This document shows positions 24,571 through 32,310 of a DNA stretch of 60,827 nt, piece by piece. A program made the translations under genes and the position numbers. Source of the stretch: CAKUFA01 sp963656345. GTDB taxonomy: Bacteria; Bacillota; Clostridia; Christensenellales; Aristaeellaceae. Position 1 is the first letter of the stretch. Each line of letters starts with the position of its first letter. The notes beneath the pieces are model-generated. The model did not search any database. It was not told the origin of the DNA and saw only the letters and a program-made list of their open reading frames with translations. The stretch covers positions 1 to 60,827 of the forward strand of contig CAVKHY010000001.1 in assembly GCA_963656345.1 (NCBI GenBank). The letters are read 5' to 3'.

Positions 24571-24978
24571 ATGCGGCACAAGTTCACCAGTTCTCCGGGT
24601 CTTTTCGGCGCTACCAACTTTTATGATGAAAGCGGTCGCCTGGCAGGGTACAGCATGGGGAATGCCTTGGGCGGCACGGATTACTTTGATCCAAGCGGCA
24701 GGCGTGTAGGCTATAGCCTGGATGGCGTGCTCAGCAATCAAACCTTCTACGATACTGCCGGACGAAATCTTGGCTACAGCGTTGACGGGCTCTTCGGCAG
24801 TGAGGATTTCTACGATGCGGCCAATCGGCACGTAGGTTTCAGCACGCCCGGCCTTTTCGGCACCAATACCTATATGGATGAGTCTCCGGATCCCTTTGCC
24901 GACGACGGAAATTTTGACGATGGTCTCGGCTTCGGGGATGACTTCGGCGGGAATGACGGTTTTAACGGAGGATGGTAA
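24571..24978 (+). CDS. Small protein of four YD-type tandem repeats with acidic tail
   Basis: A 135-residue protein with no function I recognise. After MRHKFTSSPGLFGA it consists of four repeats of about 21-22 residues with the pattern FYDxxGRxxGYSxxGxFG (FYDESGRLAGYS, YFDPSGRRVGYS, FYDTAGRNLGYS, FYDAANRHVGFS). It ends in an Asp/Gly/Phe-rich tail. No signal peptide or membrane segment is present. AAAGGAGG is 8 nt before ATG 24571. The motif recalls single YD repeats of Rhs proteins, but the protein is far too small to be one. Confidence 0.7.
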   Translation: MRHKFTSSPGLFGATNFYDESGRLAGYSMGNALGGTDYFDPSGRRVGYSLDGVLSNQTFYDTAGRNLGYSVDGLFGSEDFYDAANRHVGFSTPGLFGTNTYMDESPDPFADDGNFDDGLGFGDDFGGNDGFNGGW

Positions 24979-25012
24979 TTGCGTGGTGGCACTTTCACCA
25001 TCCTGATACTCC

Positions 25013-25047
25013 GGCAGCGGGATGATCTTGTCCCGCTGCCTTTCTTT
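25013..25047 (+). terminator. Intrinsic terminator after the repeat-protein gene
   Basis: GGCAGCGGGA-N8-TCCCGCTGCC is a perfect 10-bp stem followed by TTTCTTTC. Confidence 0.8.
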
Positions 25048-25070
25048 CATCACAGAAAAGAGGACACCGC

Positions 25071-25595
25071 ATGGAGAAAATGCTGCTGCTGCGCCCCGAC
25101 ACATCCTATCTGGATGAGATCAGTGCCTACCGCTCTGAATTTTTGACTGCCGGCAGTTCAATGGACGGCACGGGGATGCTGCGTCAAACAGATGCCACTG
25201 AATGGCTGCGGCTTGTTCCGCTGTACGAACATCCGGAAACCGTGCCGAAGCCCCTCGTCCCTGCGACCCAGTTCATCTACGTCCGGGAAGCTGACCGCCG
25301 CCTTGTTGGGATGCTTCAGGTGCGGCATTGCTTAAACGATGCGCTTCGGCTTTACGGCGGTCATATCGGTTATTCTATCCGCCCGTCTGAACGGCGCAAG
25401 GGCTATGCTTCCCAGATGCTGAAAGAAGTCCTTCCTTTCTGCAAGAGCCTTGGCCTTGACCGCGTCCTCATCACCTGTTTCAAGGAAAACGAGGCCAGCC
25501 GCCGGGTTATCCTGAAGAACGGCGGCGTATATGAAAATACCGTCCAGCACCCTCCGGAAAACAGGGAGCTGGAACGGTATTGGATTGCATTATGA
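25071..25595 (+). CDS. GNAT-family N-acetyltransferase
   Basis: A 174-residue acetyltransferase. The acetyl-CoA site is IGYSIRPSERRKGYASQML (motif A, RRKGYA), followed by LDRVLITCFKENEASRRVILKNGG, the usual motif B of RimJ/RimL-like and small-molecule GNATs. The N-terminal half has a conserved-looking YLDEISAYRSEF segment common to clostridial GNATs of unknown substrate. AGAGGACACCGC lies before the ATG. It stands alone, convergent with the ABC exporter genes. Confidence 0.85.
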   Translation: MEKMLLLRPDTSYLDEISAYRSEFLTAGSSMDGTGMLRQTDATEWLRLVPLYEHPETVPKPLVPATQFIYVREADRRLVGMLQVRHCLNDALRLYGGHIGYSIRPSERRKGYASQMLKEVLPFCKSLGLDRVLITCFKENEASRRVILKNGGVYENTVQHPPENRELERYWIAL

Positions 25596-25617
25596 AATTA
25601 TGGTGATGGGCTTCTCG

Positions 25618-27411
25618 TCATGCCGTGTAATCAAACTGCGCCATGTACATGGACGCATACACGCCGCCTTTTTCCAACAGCTCCTGATGGGTGCCGCTTT
25701 CCACCAGCCGGCCGTGATCCATCACCAGAATCTTGTCCGCCCCGGTAATGGTGGACAGCCGATGGGCGATCACAAAACAGGTGCGCCCCTTCATCAGCCT
25801 CAGCATGGCTTCCTGAATCAGCTTCTCCGTACGGGTATCCACGTTGGAGGTGGCTTCATCCAGAATCAGCATGGAGGAATCCATCAGCATGGCTCTGGCA
25901 ATGGTCAGCAACTGCTTCTGCCCCTTGGAAATGCTGGTGCCGGAGGCAATCACCGGAGTATCGTAGCCTTGGGGCATGGCCTGAATCATCTCATGAATGT
26001 GGGCAGCTTTGGCAGCCTGAATCACTTCCTCACGGGTGGCATCCGGGCGGCCGTAGGCGATATTCTCGTACACCGTGCCCTCAAACAGCCAGGTATCCTG
26101 CAGCACCATGGTAAACTGGCTGCGTAGGCTGTCCCGTTTCAGGGTTCGAATGTCCTTTCCATCCAGCAGGATGGCCCCATCTGTTACATCATAGAAGCGC
26201 ATCAGCAGATTGATCAGCGTGGTTTTGCCGCAGCCTGTTTCGCCTACAATGGCAATGACCGAGCCTGGCTTGGCCTCAAAGTTCACCTGATGCAGCACTT
26301 CCTTCCCCGGCGCATAGCCGAAGGAAACATGCTCCACCCGCACGTCTCCCTTGCAGGGAGAAGCGTCCAGAGCATCTGCGGCATCCGGCGTTTCCGGTGG
26401 CAGGTCGCACAGGGTCAGCACCCGTTCCGCTGCTGCCAGGGCAGACTGAATCTCACTGAGAATGTTGGCAAATTCGTTAATGGGGCCGGAAAACTTCCGG
26501 CTGTACAGCACAAAGGAGCTGACACCTCCAAGGGTGATCCCTCCTGCCATGTACATCAGCGAACCGAAGATGCTGACCAGTGCCAGAGACACATTGTTAA
26601 TCAGGTTCACCGTGGGGCCGGTAACGCTGGCGGTATAGTCTGCCTTCCAATTTGCTTCCACAGCACCGTCATTCTTGGCGGTGAAGCGCTGATGAAATTC
26701 CTGCTCCTGATGATAAGCCCGAACGGTTTTCATGCCGGAAATGGTTTCCTCCACGAAGCCGTTCAGTTCTCCCAGCTTGCGGGAACGTGTGCGGAAAAGA
26801 GGACGAACCTTCTTTGCACGGTACCGTGTGAAGACAATGGAAATAGGAATGGTGAATACAAAGATTAGCAGCAGCTGAGGAGAAATAGAGAGCATCATGG
26901 CAAAGGAGCCTACCACGGTAATGGCACTGGAAAGCATCTGCACCAAATCCGTGGACAGGGAGCTGCCCACCGTATCCACATCGTAGGATAGGACAGAAAT
27001 CACGTCGCCGGTTTGATGGGTATCGAAGAAGCTGACCGGCAGCACCGTCAATTGGCGGAACAGATCCGTGCGCATTTGCTTCACCATGTTCCGGGAAATG
27101 GCGATCATCAAGGCAGACAGTCCCCAGCTCATCAGCGCGGACAAAGCGGAGAGGCCTACCATCCAGCCTACATAGTAGATCACCTGGGGCATATCCACCC
27201 CGTCAGGCTTAATGGCATCGATAGCATACCCGGAAAGCTTGGGACTCAGCAGTGCCAGCACATTGCCGATCACCGACACAGCCACCGCAGCGGCGATCAG
27301 CAGTCTGTATTTGCTCAGGTATCTTCCCAAGCGGCGAAGCACATGCATGGAGTGTCCCTTCGGCTTGTCAAAAGCCATGTTGCCCATGGGGCTAATACCG
27401 CTGCCAGCCAT
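25618..27411 (-). CDS. ABC exporter half-transporter, canonical-site subunit
   Basis: A 597-residue TMD-NBD protein of the MdlB/YfiC type. Six transmembrane helices fill about 35-330. The nucleotide domain has Walker A GETGCGKTT, signature ISKGQKQ (SKGQ instead of SGGQ), Walker B MLILDEATSNVD with the catalytic Glu, and an intact switch His in VIAHRLST. It shares one base with its partner gene upstream (stop/start overlap), and GGGAGGCCGTGTA precedes the ATG. The two proteins should form a heterodimeric exporter for drugs, lipids or peptides. Confidence 0.9.
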   Translation of the reverse strand: MAGSGISPMGNMAFDKPKGHSMHVLRRLGRYLSKYRLLIAAAVAVSVIGNVLALLSPKLSGYAIDAIKPDGVDMPQVIYYVGWMVGLSALSALMSWGLSALMIAISRNMVKQMRTDLFRQLTVLPVSFFDTHQTGDVISVLSYDVDTVGSSLSTDLVQMLSSAITVVGSFAMMLSISPQLLLIFVFTIPISIVFTRYRAKKVRPLFRTRSRKLGELNGFVEETISGMKTVRAYHQEQEFHQRFTAKNDGAVEANWKADYTASVTGPTVNLINNVSLALVSIFGSLMYMAGGITLGGVSSFVLYSRKFSGPINEFANILSEIQSALAAAERVLTLCDLPPETPDAADALDASPCKGDVRVEHVSFGYAPGKEVLHQVNFEAKPGSVIAIVGETGCGKTTLINLLMRFYDVTDGAILLDGKDIRTLKRDSLRSQFTMVLQDTWLFEGTVYENIAYGRPDATREEVIQAAKAAHIHEMIQAMPQGYDTPVIASGTSISKGQKQLLTIARAMLMDSSMLILDEATSNVDTRTEKLIQEAMLRLMKGRTCFVIAHRLSTITGADKILVMDHGRLVESGTHQELLEKGGVYASMYMAQFDYTA

Positions 27412-29141
27412 TACACGGCCTCCCTTCCGCTTGGATGCTGTTCACTGCCCAATTGCAGCAGGCACAAATCGTGGTACAGGGGACAGCTTTCCTTCAATGC
27501 CCCATGCTTGCCGTAGCCTACGACCCGGCCATGATCCATTACCAGAATATGATCTGCCGCCATCACTGCTGAGACACGCTGTGCCACCAGCACCGTGGTG
27601 GTATTTTGGTATGCCTCCCGAATGGCGTGGCGAAGAGCCAGATCCGTCTTAAAGTCCAAGGCACTGGAGCAATCATCCAGCAGCAACAGCCGTGGCTTTC
27701 CGGCCAAGGCGCGGGAGATCAGCACACGCTGCTGCTGGCCGCCGGAAAGGTTCCTGCCCCGCACGTTCAGGGCAAAGTCCAGCTGATCCTCATTCTGCCG
27801 GATAAACTCCGCCTGGGCCCGCTCCGTGGCGGTCAGCAGGGATTGATCGTTGATCTCCCGGCCGAAGCGGATGTTTTCCCGAAGGGTGTCTGCCATCAGG
27901 AAATCATTTTGGAACACAATGCCCACGTTCTTCCGCAGCTCCTCCGGCGGAATGGAGGCAATGTTTCTGCCCCCGATGCGGATCTCTCCCTGATCCGGGT
28001 CGTACTGGCGAAGCATCAAGGCAAGCAAAGTGCTCTTCCCTGCGCCTGTGGGGCCGATGATCCCCAAGGTTTCCCCTTCTTTTAAGGAGAAGGAAATGTC
28101 CTCAACGTCCGGCCGGTGTTTATTGTACGAAAAGCTGACATGATCGAAAACCAGATAGGCGTCTTCCTGCACGGGCGGAATGTCCTTCACCTTCAGTTCG
28201 GATTCCATGGCAAGGATTTCGCCGATGCGCTTGGCACTGGCCTGTCCCTTGGAATACATCATAAACAGCCGGGATACGGCCAGCAACGCGTTCAGAATAA
28301 TGGTAAAGTAGCTCATGAAGGCGATGATTTTTCCCGGCTGGGACACGCCCATGGACACCCGAACAGCACCCACCAGCACCACCGCCGCAAGGCCGATGTT
28401 CAGCAGCAGATTCACCAATGGGCTGACCATGGCCATGGTCATGGAGGCGTCCTTCTGGCTGTCCGCCAGCGAAGCATTCACTTCATCGAACCGATCCCGT
28501 TCCCATGCGGTTCTGGACAGGGCACGCACCACTCTGGCGCCGGTCATGTTTTCCTGAATCTTGCGCACCATGCCATCTTCGCATTGCTGCACCCGGGTGT
28601 ATAGGGGCAGTCCTCGCTTGGAAATGGTGACCACCACCACTAGCAGCAGCGGAAGAGTGGCCGCCATCACCAGGGTAAGCACCGGCTCAAGGCAAGCGGC
28701 AACAATGAGCCCTCCCAGCAGAAGGATTGGTGCACGAACCCCCATCCGCTGCATACGATCCACCATCTGATGCACATTGTAGGTGTCGCTGGTCAGCCGA
28801 GATACCATGGAGGAGTCCGTAATTTGATCTCGCTGGGCAGCGGAAAGGTTTTCGATTTTGTCGAATAAATCTCTGCGAATCTTTCGGGTCATTTCCCGGC
28901 TGATGCCGGTGGAAAGCCGGTTGGCGGTGCAGTTGCCCAGCCAGGCCAGCACGGCACACAGCAGCATGCCAATCCCCATCATCCACACACCGTGCATGTC
29001 CCCTGCTGGGGCGTAGTCATCCAGAATGATGGACAGCATGCTGGGCAAAAACAGTTCAATCACCGTGCCGCCGATCTTGACCAGCATCTGCCAGAAAAGC
29101 CGGCCGTAATAGGGCTTTATGTAGGTTCGGATGAGGTGCAT
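27411..29141 (-). CDS. ABC exporter half-transporter, degenerate-site subunit
   Basis: A 576-residue TMD-NBD protein of the MdlA/YheI type. Walker A is GPTGAGKST and the signature is a standard LSGGQQQR. Walker B reads LLLLDDCSSALD, with Asp in place of the catalytic Glu, and the switch His is Gln (VLVAQRVSA). Those substitutions mark the non-hydrolysing site of heterodimeric exporters such as BmrC/BmrD and TM287/288. The start is ATG 29141 after GGGAGGGGAAGCACC; the longer in-frame form lies inside the MarR gene. It overlaps that gene by 25 nt. Confidence 0.9.
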   Translation of the reverse strand: MHLIRTYIKPYYGRLFWQMLVKIGGTVIELFLPSMLSIILDDYAPAGDMHGVWMMGIGMLLCAVLAWLGNCTANRLSTGISREMTRKIRRDLFDKIENLSAAQRDQITDSSMVSRLTSDTYNVHQMVDRMQRMGVRAPILLLGGLIVAACLEPVLTLVMAATLPLLLVVVVTISKRGLPLYTRVQQCEDGMVRKIQENMTGARVVRALSRTAWERDRFDEVNASLADSQKDASMTMAMVSPLVNLLLNIGLAAVVLVGAVRVSMGVSQPGKIIAFMSYFTIILNALLAVSRLFMMYSKGQASAKRIGEILAMESELKVKDIPPVQEDAYLVFDHVSFSYNKHRPDVEDISFSLKEGETLGIIGPTGAGKSTLLALMLRQYDPDQGEIRIGGRNIASIPPEELRKNVGIVFQNDFLMADTLRENIRFGREINDQSLLTATERAQAEFIRQNEDQLDFALNVRGRNLSGGQQQRVLISRALAGKPRLLLLDDCSSALDFKTDLALRHAIREAYQNTTTVLVAQRVSAVMAADHILVMDHGRVVGYGKHGALKESCPLYHDLCLLQLGSEQHPSGREAV

Positions 29142-29575
29142 GGTGCTTCCCCTCCCTTCACATAGGCTTCTGCCCGCTTGGCGACCCGATCCAGGAGATT
29201 GCTGAGGGTTGTCTGCTCTTCCTCCGTCAGATCCTGCACCAGATATGCCCGCCAATCACCCAGCATGGTTTTCAGCCGCTCCTGCATGGCCAAGGCTTTT
29301 TCCGTGGGATACAGCCGGAGCACCCGCCGATCCTTGGGATCACACGCCCGCTGGATATAGCCCTGCTTTTCCAGCGCTGCCACCTGCCGGGTGACGCTGG
29401 ACTTATTCACGCACAGCCATGCCGCAAGTTCCTCCTGGGTCATGCCCGGATTTCTGAAAAGAGGCAGCAGATAGGGAGTCTGACAGCCGTTTATGTCCGA
29501 ATCCTTTAATTGATGATCCCGGTACATCATACCGCATCGATACGTTACATTGATTTGCCTTGTTAAGGGCGGCAT
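29117..29575 (-). CDS. MarR-family transcriptional regulator
   Basis: A 152-residue MarR protein. The winged helix-turn-helix is LAAWLCVNKSSVTRQVAALEKQGYI followed by the wing DPKDRRVLRLYPTEKA, in the canonical spacing, with dimerisation helices on both sides. Cys residues near the N terminus (YRCG, NGCQT) might sense oxidants. AAAGGAGGCCTTCCT precedes the ATG. It is the first gene of the exporter operon and presumably represses it through the perfect palindrome at the promoter, releasing when the exported compound binds. Confidence 0.9.
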   Translation of the reverse strand: MPPLTRQINVTYRCGMMYRDHQLKDSDINGCQTPYLLPLFRNPGMTQEELAAWLCVNKSSVTRQVAALEKQGYIQRACDPKDRRVLRLYPTEKALAMQERLKTMLGDWRAYLVQDLTEEEQTTLSNLLDRVAKRAEAYVKGGEAPCTSSEPT

Positions 29576-29593
29576 AGGAAGGCCTCCTTTTTC

Positions 29594-29637
29594 GTTGCGT
29601 ACGCAACTATTATAGGAAGGCCGCTGTTCCTTGTCAA
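29594..29637 (-). promoter_or_regulatory. Consensus promoter and perfect operator of the marR-exporter operon
   Basis: On the minus strand TTGACA (plus 29632-29637) and TATAAT (plus 29609-29614) are both perfect, with a 17-nt spacer. Directly downstream, over the expected start of transcription, lies the perfect 14-bp palindrome GTTGCGTACGCAAC (29594-29607). Such a strong promoter with an operator at +1 is the standard autorepression layout. Confidence 0.85.
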
Positions 29638-29650
29638 GGTATCACGCAAT

Positions 29651-29680
29651 AAAAAAACAGACAGGTTTCGTCCCGTCTGT
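29651..29680 (-). terminator. Intrinsic terminator of the glycosyltransferase gene
   Basis: On the minus strand ACAGACGGG-ACGAAA-CCTGTCTGT (9 bp with one G-T pair) is followed by seven T. It lies 14 nt after the GT2 stop. Confidence 0.85.
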
Positions 29681-29693
29681 ATGGTATACCGTT

Positions 29694-31001
29694 TTACGCT
29701 TTTGCTTCCTTGGGGCTGCGCTCTTCCTCTGCCAGCACTTCCCGGCAGATGGTGTGTTCCGTCTTCACCCAGGTGTGCTGATTCCGGCAGAGCAGCAGAC
29801 CCACCACCTGATTGACCACAGCCACCAGCATGTTCACCACAAAGCTGACGATCATCAGCGGCAGGGTAGAAATCTTGAAGGGAATCTTGTTATCCACCCA
29901 GTCTGCCAAATAGAACAGGGCAAAATAGCTGTAGATGAAGAGCACTAACCCTGTAATCATGGCTGCATTGCTGGTAGGCACCGGGTGATAGTCAAAGGCC
30001 GGAATCATCAGCAGCAGGGAAATGATCAGCTGCAGCGCCGCCACCACATAGGAGGACAGGCTGTACATGTATGTCAGCACGCTGATGAACTCCCGGAAGC
30101 TGATCTTCCCGTGAAACAGGCTGGAGAACACCTTTCCCGTGTTCTTCAGGCACACATACCAGTGCCCCTGACCCCAGCGAAGCTTCTGCCGCATGGAGGC
30201 CATCAGCTTGGTGGGCTTTTCATCATAGACCCGGCAGTTGTGATTCCACAGAATCCGCTTGCCGGCCAGGGTCGCTTCCACCTGAATTTCGAAGTCTTCC
30301 GTCAGGCTCATGGTGGTCCAGCCCCCCCGCTGATACAGGTAGGCCGTGGAAATGGCAAAGCCCGTACCGCCAATGGAGCAGTTCAGCCCCCGGCGATGCT
30401 TGGCCAGCTGGAAGAACCGGTTGGTAACCGTGTAGCTGGTGTAGTAGAACCAGGCCACAATACCCTTCTTGTTCTTGGCACCCAGATAGCACTGAATGAA
30501 ATCCGGCTTTCCTTTGTCCAGGTATTGGCTGTTTACTTCCCGGAACATGTTCCGATCCATCAGGTTGTCCGCATCAAAAATCATCAGCAGATCGTACTGT
30601 TCCTGATAGTTGCCCACAGCCTCCAGCGCCTTTTTCAGGGCGATGGGTTTGCCGGTAGCATCCTCCGGGTGTTCCCGGTGAGTTTCGATCACCTTAGCGC
30701 CGTGGCTCCGTGCCACATCCGCTGTCCTGTCTGTGCAGTTATCCGCAATGATATAAAAATCATACAGCTCCTTGGGATAATCCATGGACTGCAGATTTTC
30801 GATAATATCCCCGATCACGGCTTCCTCGTCGTGAGCAGGCACCAGTACCAGAAAGCGGCTTGCAGGATCATGATCCTGATAGTCCTTCGTGGCGCGCTTA
30901 AAGCCGAACAGCGTCAGATACATCTGGTAGACCAGCATCACCATCAGCCATGCGCCAAGCACCGCCGAGATCCCCTCCAGGATCCGTCCCACCACTGCCA
31001 C
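29694..31001 (-). CDS. Membrane-anchored family 2 glycosyltransferase
   Basis: A 435-residue GT2 enzyme of the processive, cellulose/hyaluronan-synthase-like class. One transmembrane helix (about 8-30) precedes the catalytic domain (LVLVPAHDEEAVIG; DAD at 143-145; SLTEDFEIQ; RQKLRWGQGH), and three or four helices form the C-terminal membrane part. It would polymerise or add a sugar from a nucleotide-sugar on the cytoplasmic face, for a surface polysaccharide. The start is GTG 31001 after AAGGAGGAACTTAC. It has its own promoter and terminator and no polysaccharide genes beside it. Confidence 0.87.
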   Translation of the reverse strand: MAVVGRILEGISAVLGAWLMVMLVYQMYLTLFGFKRATKDYQDHDPASRFLVLVPAHDEEAVIGDIIENLQSMDYPKELYDFYIIADNCTDRTADVARSHGAKVIETHREHPEDATGKPIALKKALEAVGNYQEQYDLLMIFDADNLMDRNMFREVNSQYLDKGKPDFIQCYLGAKNKKGIVAWFYYTSYTVTNRFFQLAKHRRGLNCSIGGTGFAISTAYLYQRGGWTTMSLTEDFEIQVEATLAGKRILWNHNCRVYDEKPTKLMASMRQKLRWGQGHWYVCLKNTGKVFSSLFHGKISFREFISVLTYMYSLSSYVVAALQLIISLLLMIPAFDYHPVPTSNAAMITGLVLFIYSYFALFYLADWVDNKIPFKISTLPLMIVSFVVNMLVAVVNQVVGLLLCRNQHTWVKTEHTICREVLAEEERSPKEAKA

Positions 31002-31057
31002 GTAAGTTCCTCCTTCAAATCTCCCCGTACCTTGCAGAATAGGTACAAACCCTACTA

Positions 31058-31086
31058 ATTAAAGCCTATTTGCATACGTTTGTCAA
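31058..31086 (-). promoter_or_regulatory. Promoter of the GT2 gene
   Basis: On the minus strand a perfect TTGACA (plus 31081-31086) and TTTAAT (plus 31058-31063) are separated by 17 nt. An inverted repeat AATAGG/CCTATT (about 31038-31043 and 31065-31070) brackets the -10 box. Confidence 0.65.
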
Positions 31087-31132
31087 GAATAATATGGGGG
31101 TTTGCCGCGGTTCTCAGGAGGATAGGCATCAT

Positions 31133-32146
31133 TTACCCCTTTGCCTCTGCAGCAAGCTTTGCAATGATCTGCCGGGGAAAATCAATTTTCCCATAATAGT
31201 CCAGGATCTCCCGCACATCCTCCAAGCAGGGCAGGCTGGGCTGTGCTCCCACCCGGGACACAGTGATGGCCGCTGTATTCCGGGCAAAGTCCATGGCCTG
31301 CACCTGATTGAGTCCGGCGCAAATGCCTACGCAGAAGGCCGCAACAAAGCTGTCCCCTGCCGCAGTTGGGTCAGCGACCGGCACATCCGGCACACTGGGC
31401 AGATAGTGCAGCCCCGCATCGTCCCCTAATGCGGCTCCGTTTTCGCCCAGGGTAATCAGCACATGTTCCACGCCCTGACGGCGGAGCGCATCGCAGGCGG
31501 CTTGTACATCCGCTTTGTTCAACTTCTTTTCCGTGCGAATCGGTATACCGGTCAGGGCAGCGGCTTCATGCTCATTGGGGGAAAGATAGGTGGCGCACTG
31601 CAGCAGTTCCGCCGGCATCACAGCCGCCGGGGCAGGGTTCACCATAACCGGTACGCCTGCCTTTTTCGCCCACTGGGCCACGGCTACGTTCACCGCCATG
31701 GGAATTTCAAACTGCAGCAGCACCATGTCAAAATCAGCAATGTCCTTCTCCAGGAAAGCAACGTCCTCCACGGTCAGGGTCATGTTGGAACCGCCGACAA
31801 CAATGATGCGATTGTGCCGGTTGCCCTGAGCATCTTCTTCCAGCAAAATGGTGGCGATGCCGGTGAAGGCGCCATGGTCATCCCGCAGTACACGCTGCAC
31901 GTTGACCCCGGCTTTTTCCGCAGCCGCCAGCACCTGGTCGCCAAAGCTGTCCATGCCTACCTTGCCCACCATGGTCACCTGCGCACCCAGCCGAGCCGCC
32001 TGCACCGCCTGATTGTTGCCCTTGCCGCCGGGTGCTGTGGTGAATCCCTTGCCCAATACAGTTTCGCCGGAGGAAGGGAAAACGCCGGTGGTGGTGGTTA
32101 AATCCATGGAGAAGCTGCCCACCACGAGAATACGAGGTACACTCAT
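31133..32146 (-). CDS. rbsK: Ribokinase (PfkB family)
   Basis: A 337-residue PfkB kinase that phosphorylates ribose (or a close pentose or nucleoside) at O5. The N-terminal signature VVGSFSMDL and the TAPGGKGNNQAVQAARLGA motif match RbsK closely; NPAPA and LSPNEHEAAALTG follow, and the catalytic Asp lies in PTAAGDSFVAAF (first Gly of GAGD is Ala). GAAGGATGAATC precedes the ATG. No ribose transporter or RbsR is adjacent. The promoter region carries nested inverted repeats that could bind a LacI-type regulator. Confidence 0.88.
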   Translation of the reverse strand: MSVPRILVVGSFSMDLTTTTGVFPSSGETVLGKGFTTAPGGKGNNQAVQAARLGAQVTMVGKVGMDSFGDQVLAAAEKAGVNVQRVLRDDHGAFTGIATILLEEDAQGNRHNRIIVVGGSNMTLTVEDVAFLEKDIADFDMVLLQFEIPMAVNVAVAQWAKKAGVPVMVNPAPAAVMPAELLQCATYLSPNEHEAAALTGIPIRTEKKLNKADVQAACDALRRQGVEHVLITLGENGAALGDDAGLHYLPSVPDVPVADPTAAGDSFVAAFCVGICAGLNQVQAMDFARNTAAITVSRVGAQPSLPCLEDVREILDYYGKIDFPRQIIAKLAAEAKG

Positions 32147-32189
32147 GATTCATCCTTCTTTCCTGTGCCGTGCACGGTTCTTTTCTTTC

Positions 32190-32227
32190 ATTATAGCATA
32201 TCCGATAACGTTTTTCATAATGCTATC
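32190..32227 (-). promoter_or_regulatory. Extended -10 promoter and inverted repeats ahead of rbsK
   Basis: On the minus strand TGC-TATAAT (extended -10; box at plus 32190-32195) has no good -35. TAGCATA (32194-32200) and TGCTATC (32221-32227) are outer arms of an inverted repeat centred near AACGTT (32207-32212), a centre typical of LacI/GalR-family operators. Confidence 0.5.
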
Positions 32228-32259
32228 GCATACAATCCTTCAAATAAAAAGAAAAACGT

Positions 32260-32303
32260 GAAAAGAAGAACGGAGGGCCTTCTCTCACGAAGTTCCTTCC
32301 GTT
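32260..32303 (-). terminator. Intrinsic terminator of the preA-nadE group
   Basis: On the minus strand AACGGAAGG pairs with CCCTCCGTT (one mismatch or wobble) across an 18-nt loop and is followed by CTTCTTTT. Stem quality is moderate. Confidence 0.5.
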
Positions 32304-32310
32304 GCTTTTC

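Noticed and set aside
24571..24978. Rhs/YD-repeat toxin fragment
   Set aside because: Only four short units, no signal peptide, toxin tip or immunity gene nearby, and a complete gene with its own ribosome site and terminator.
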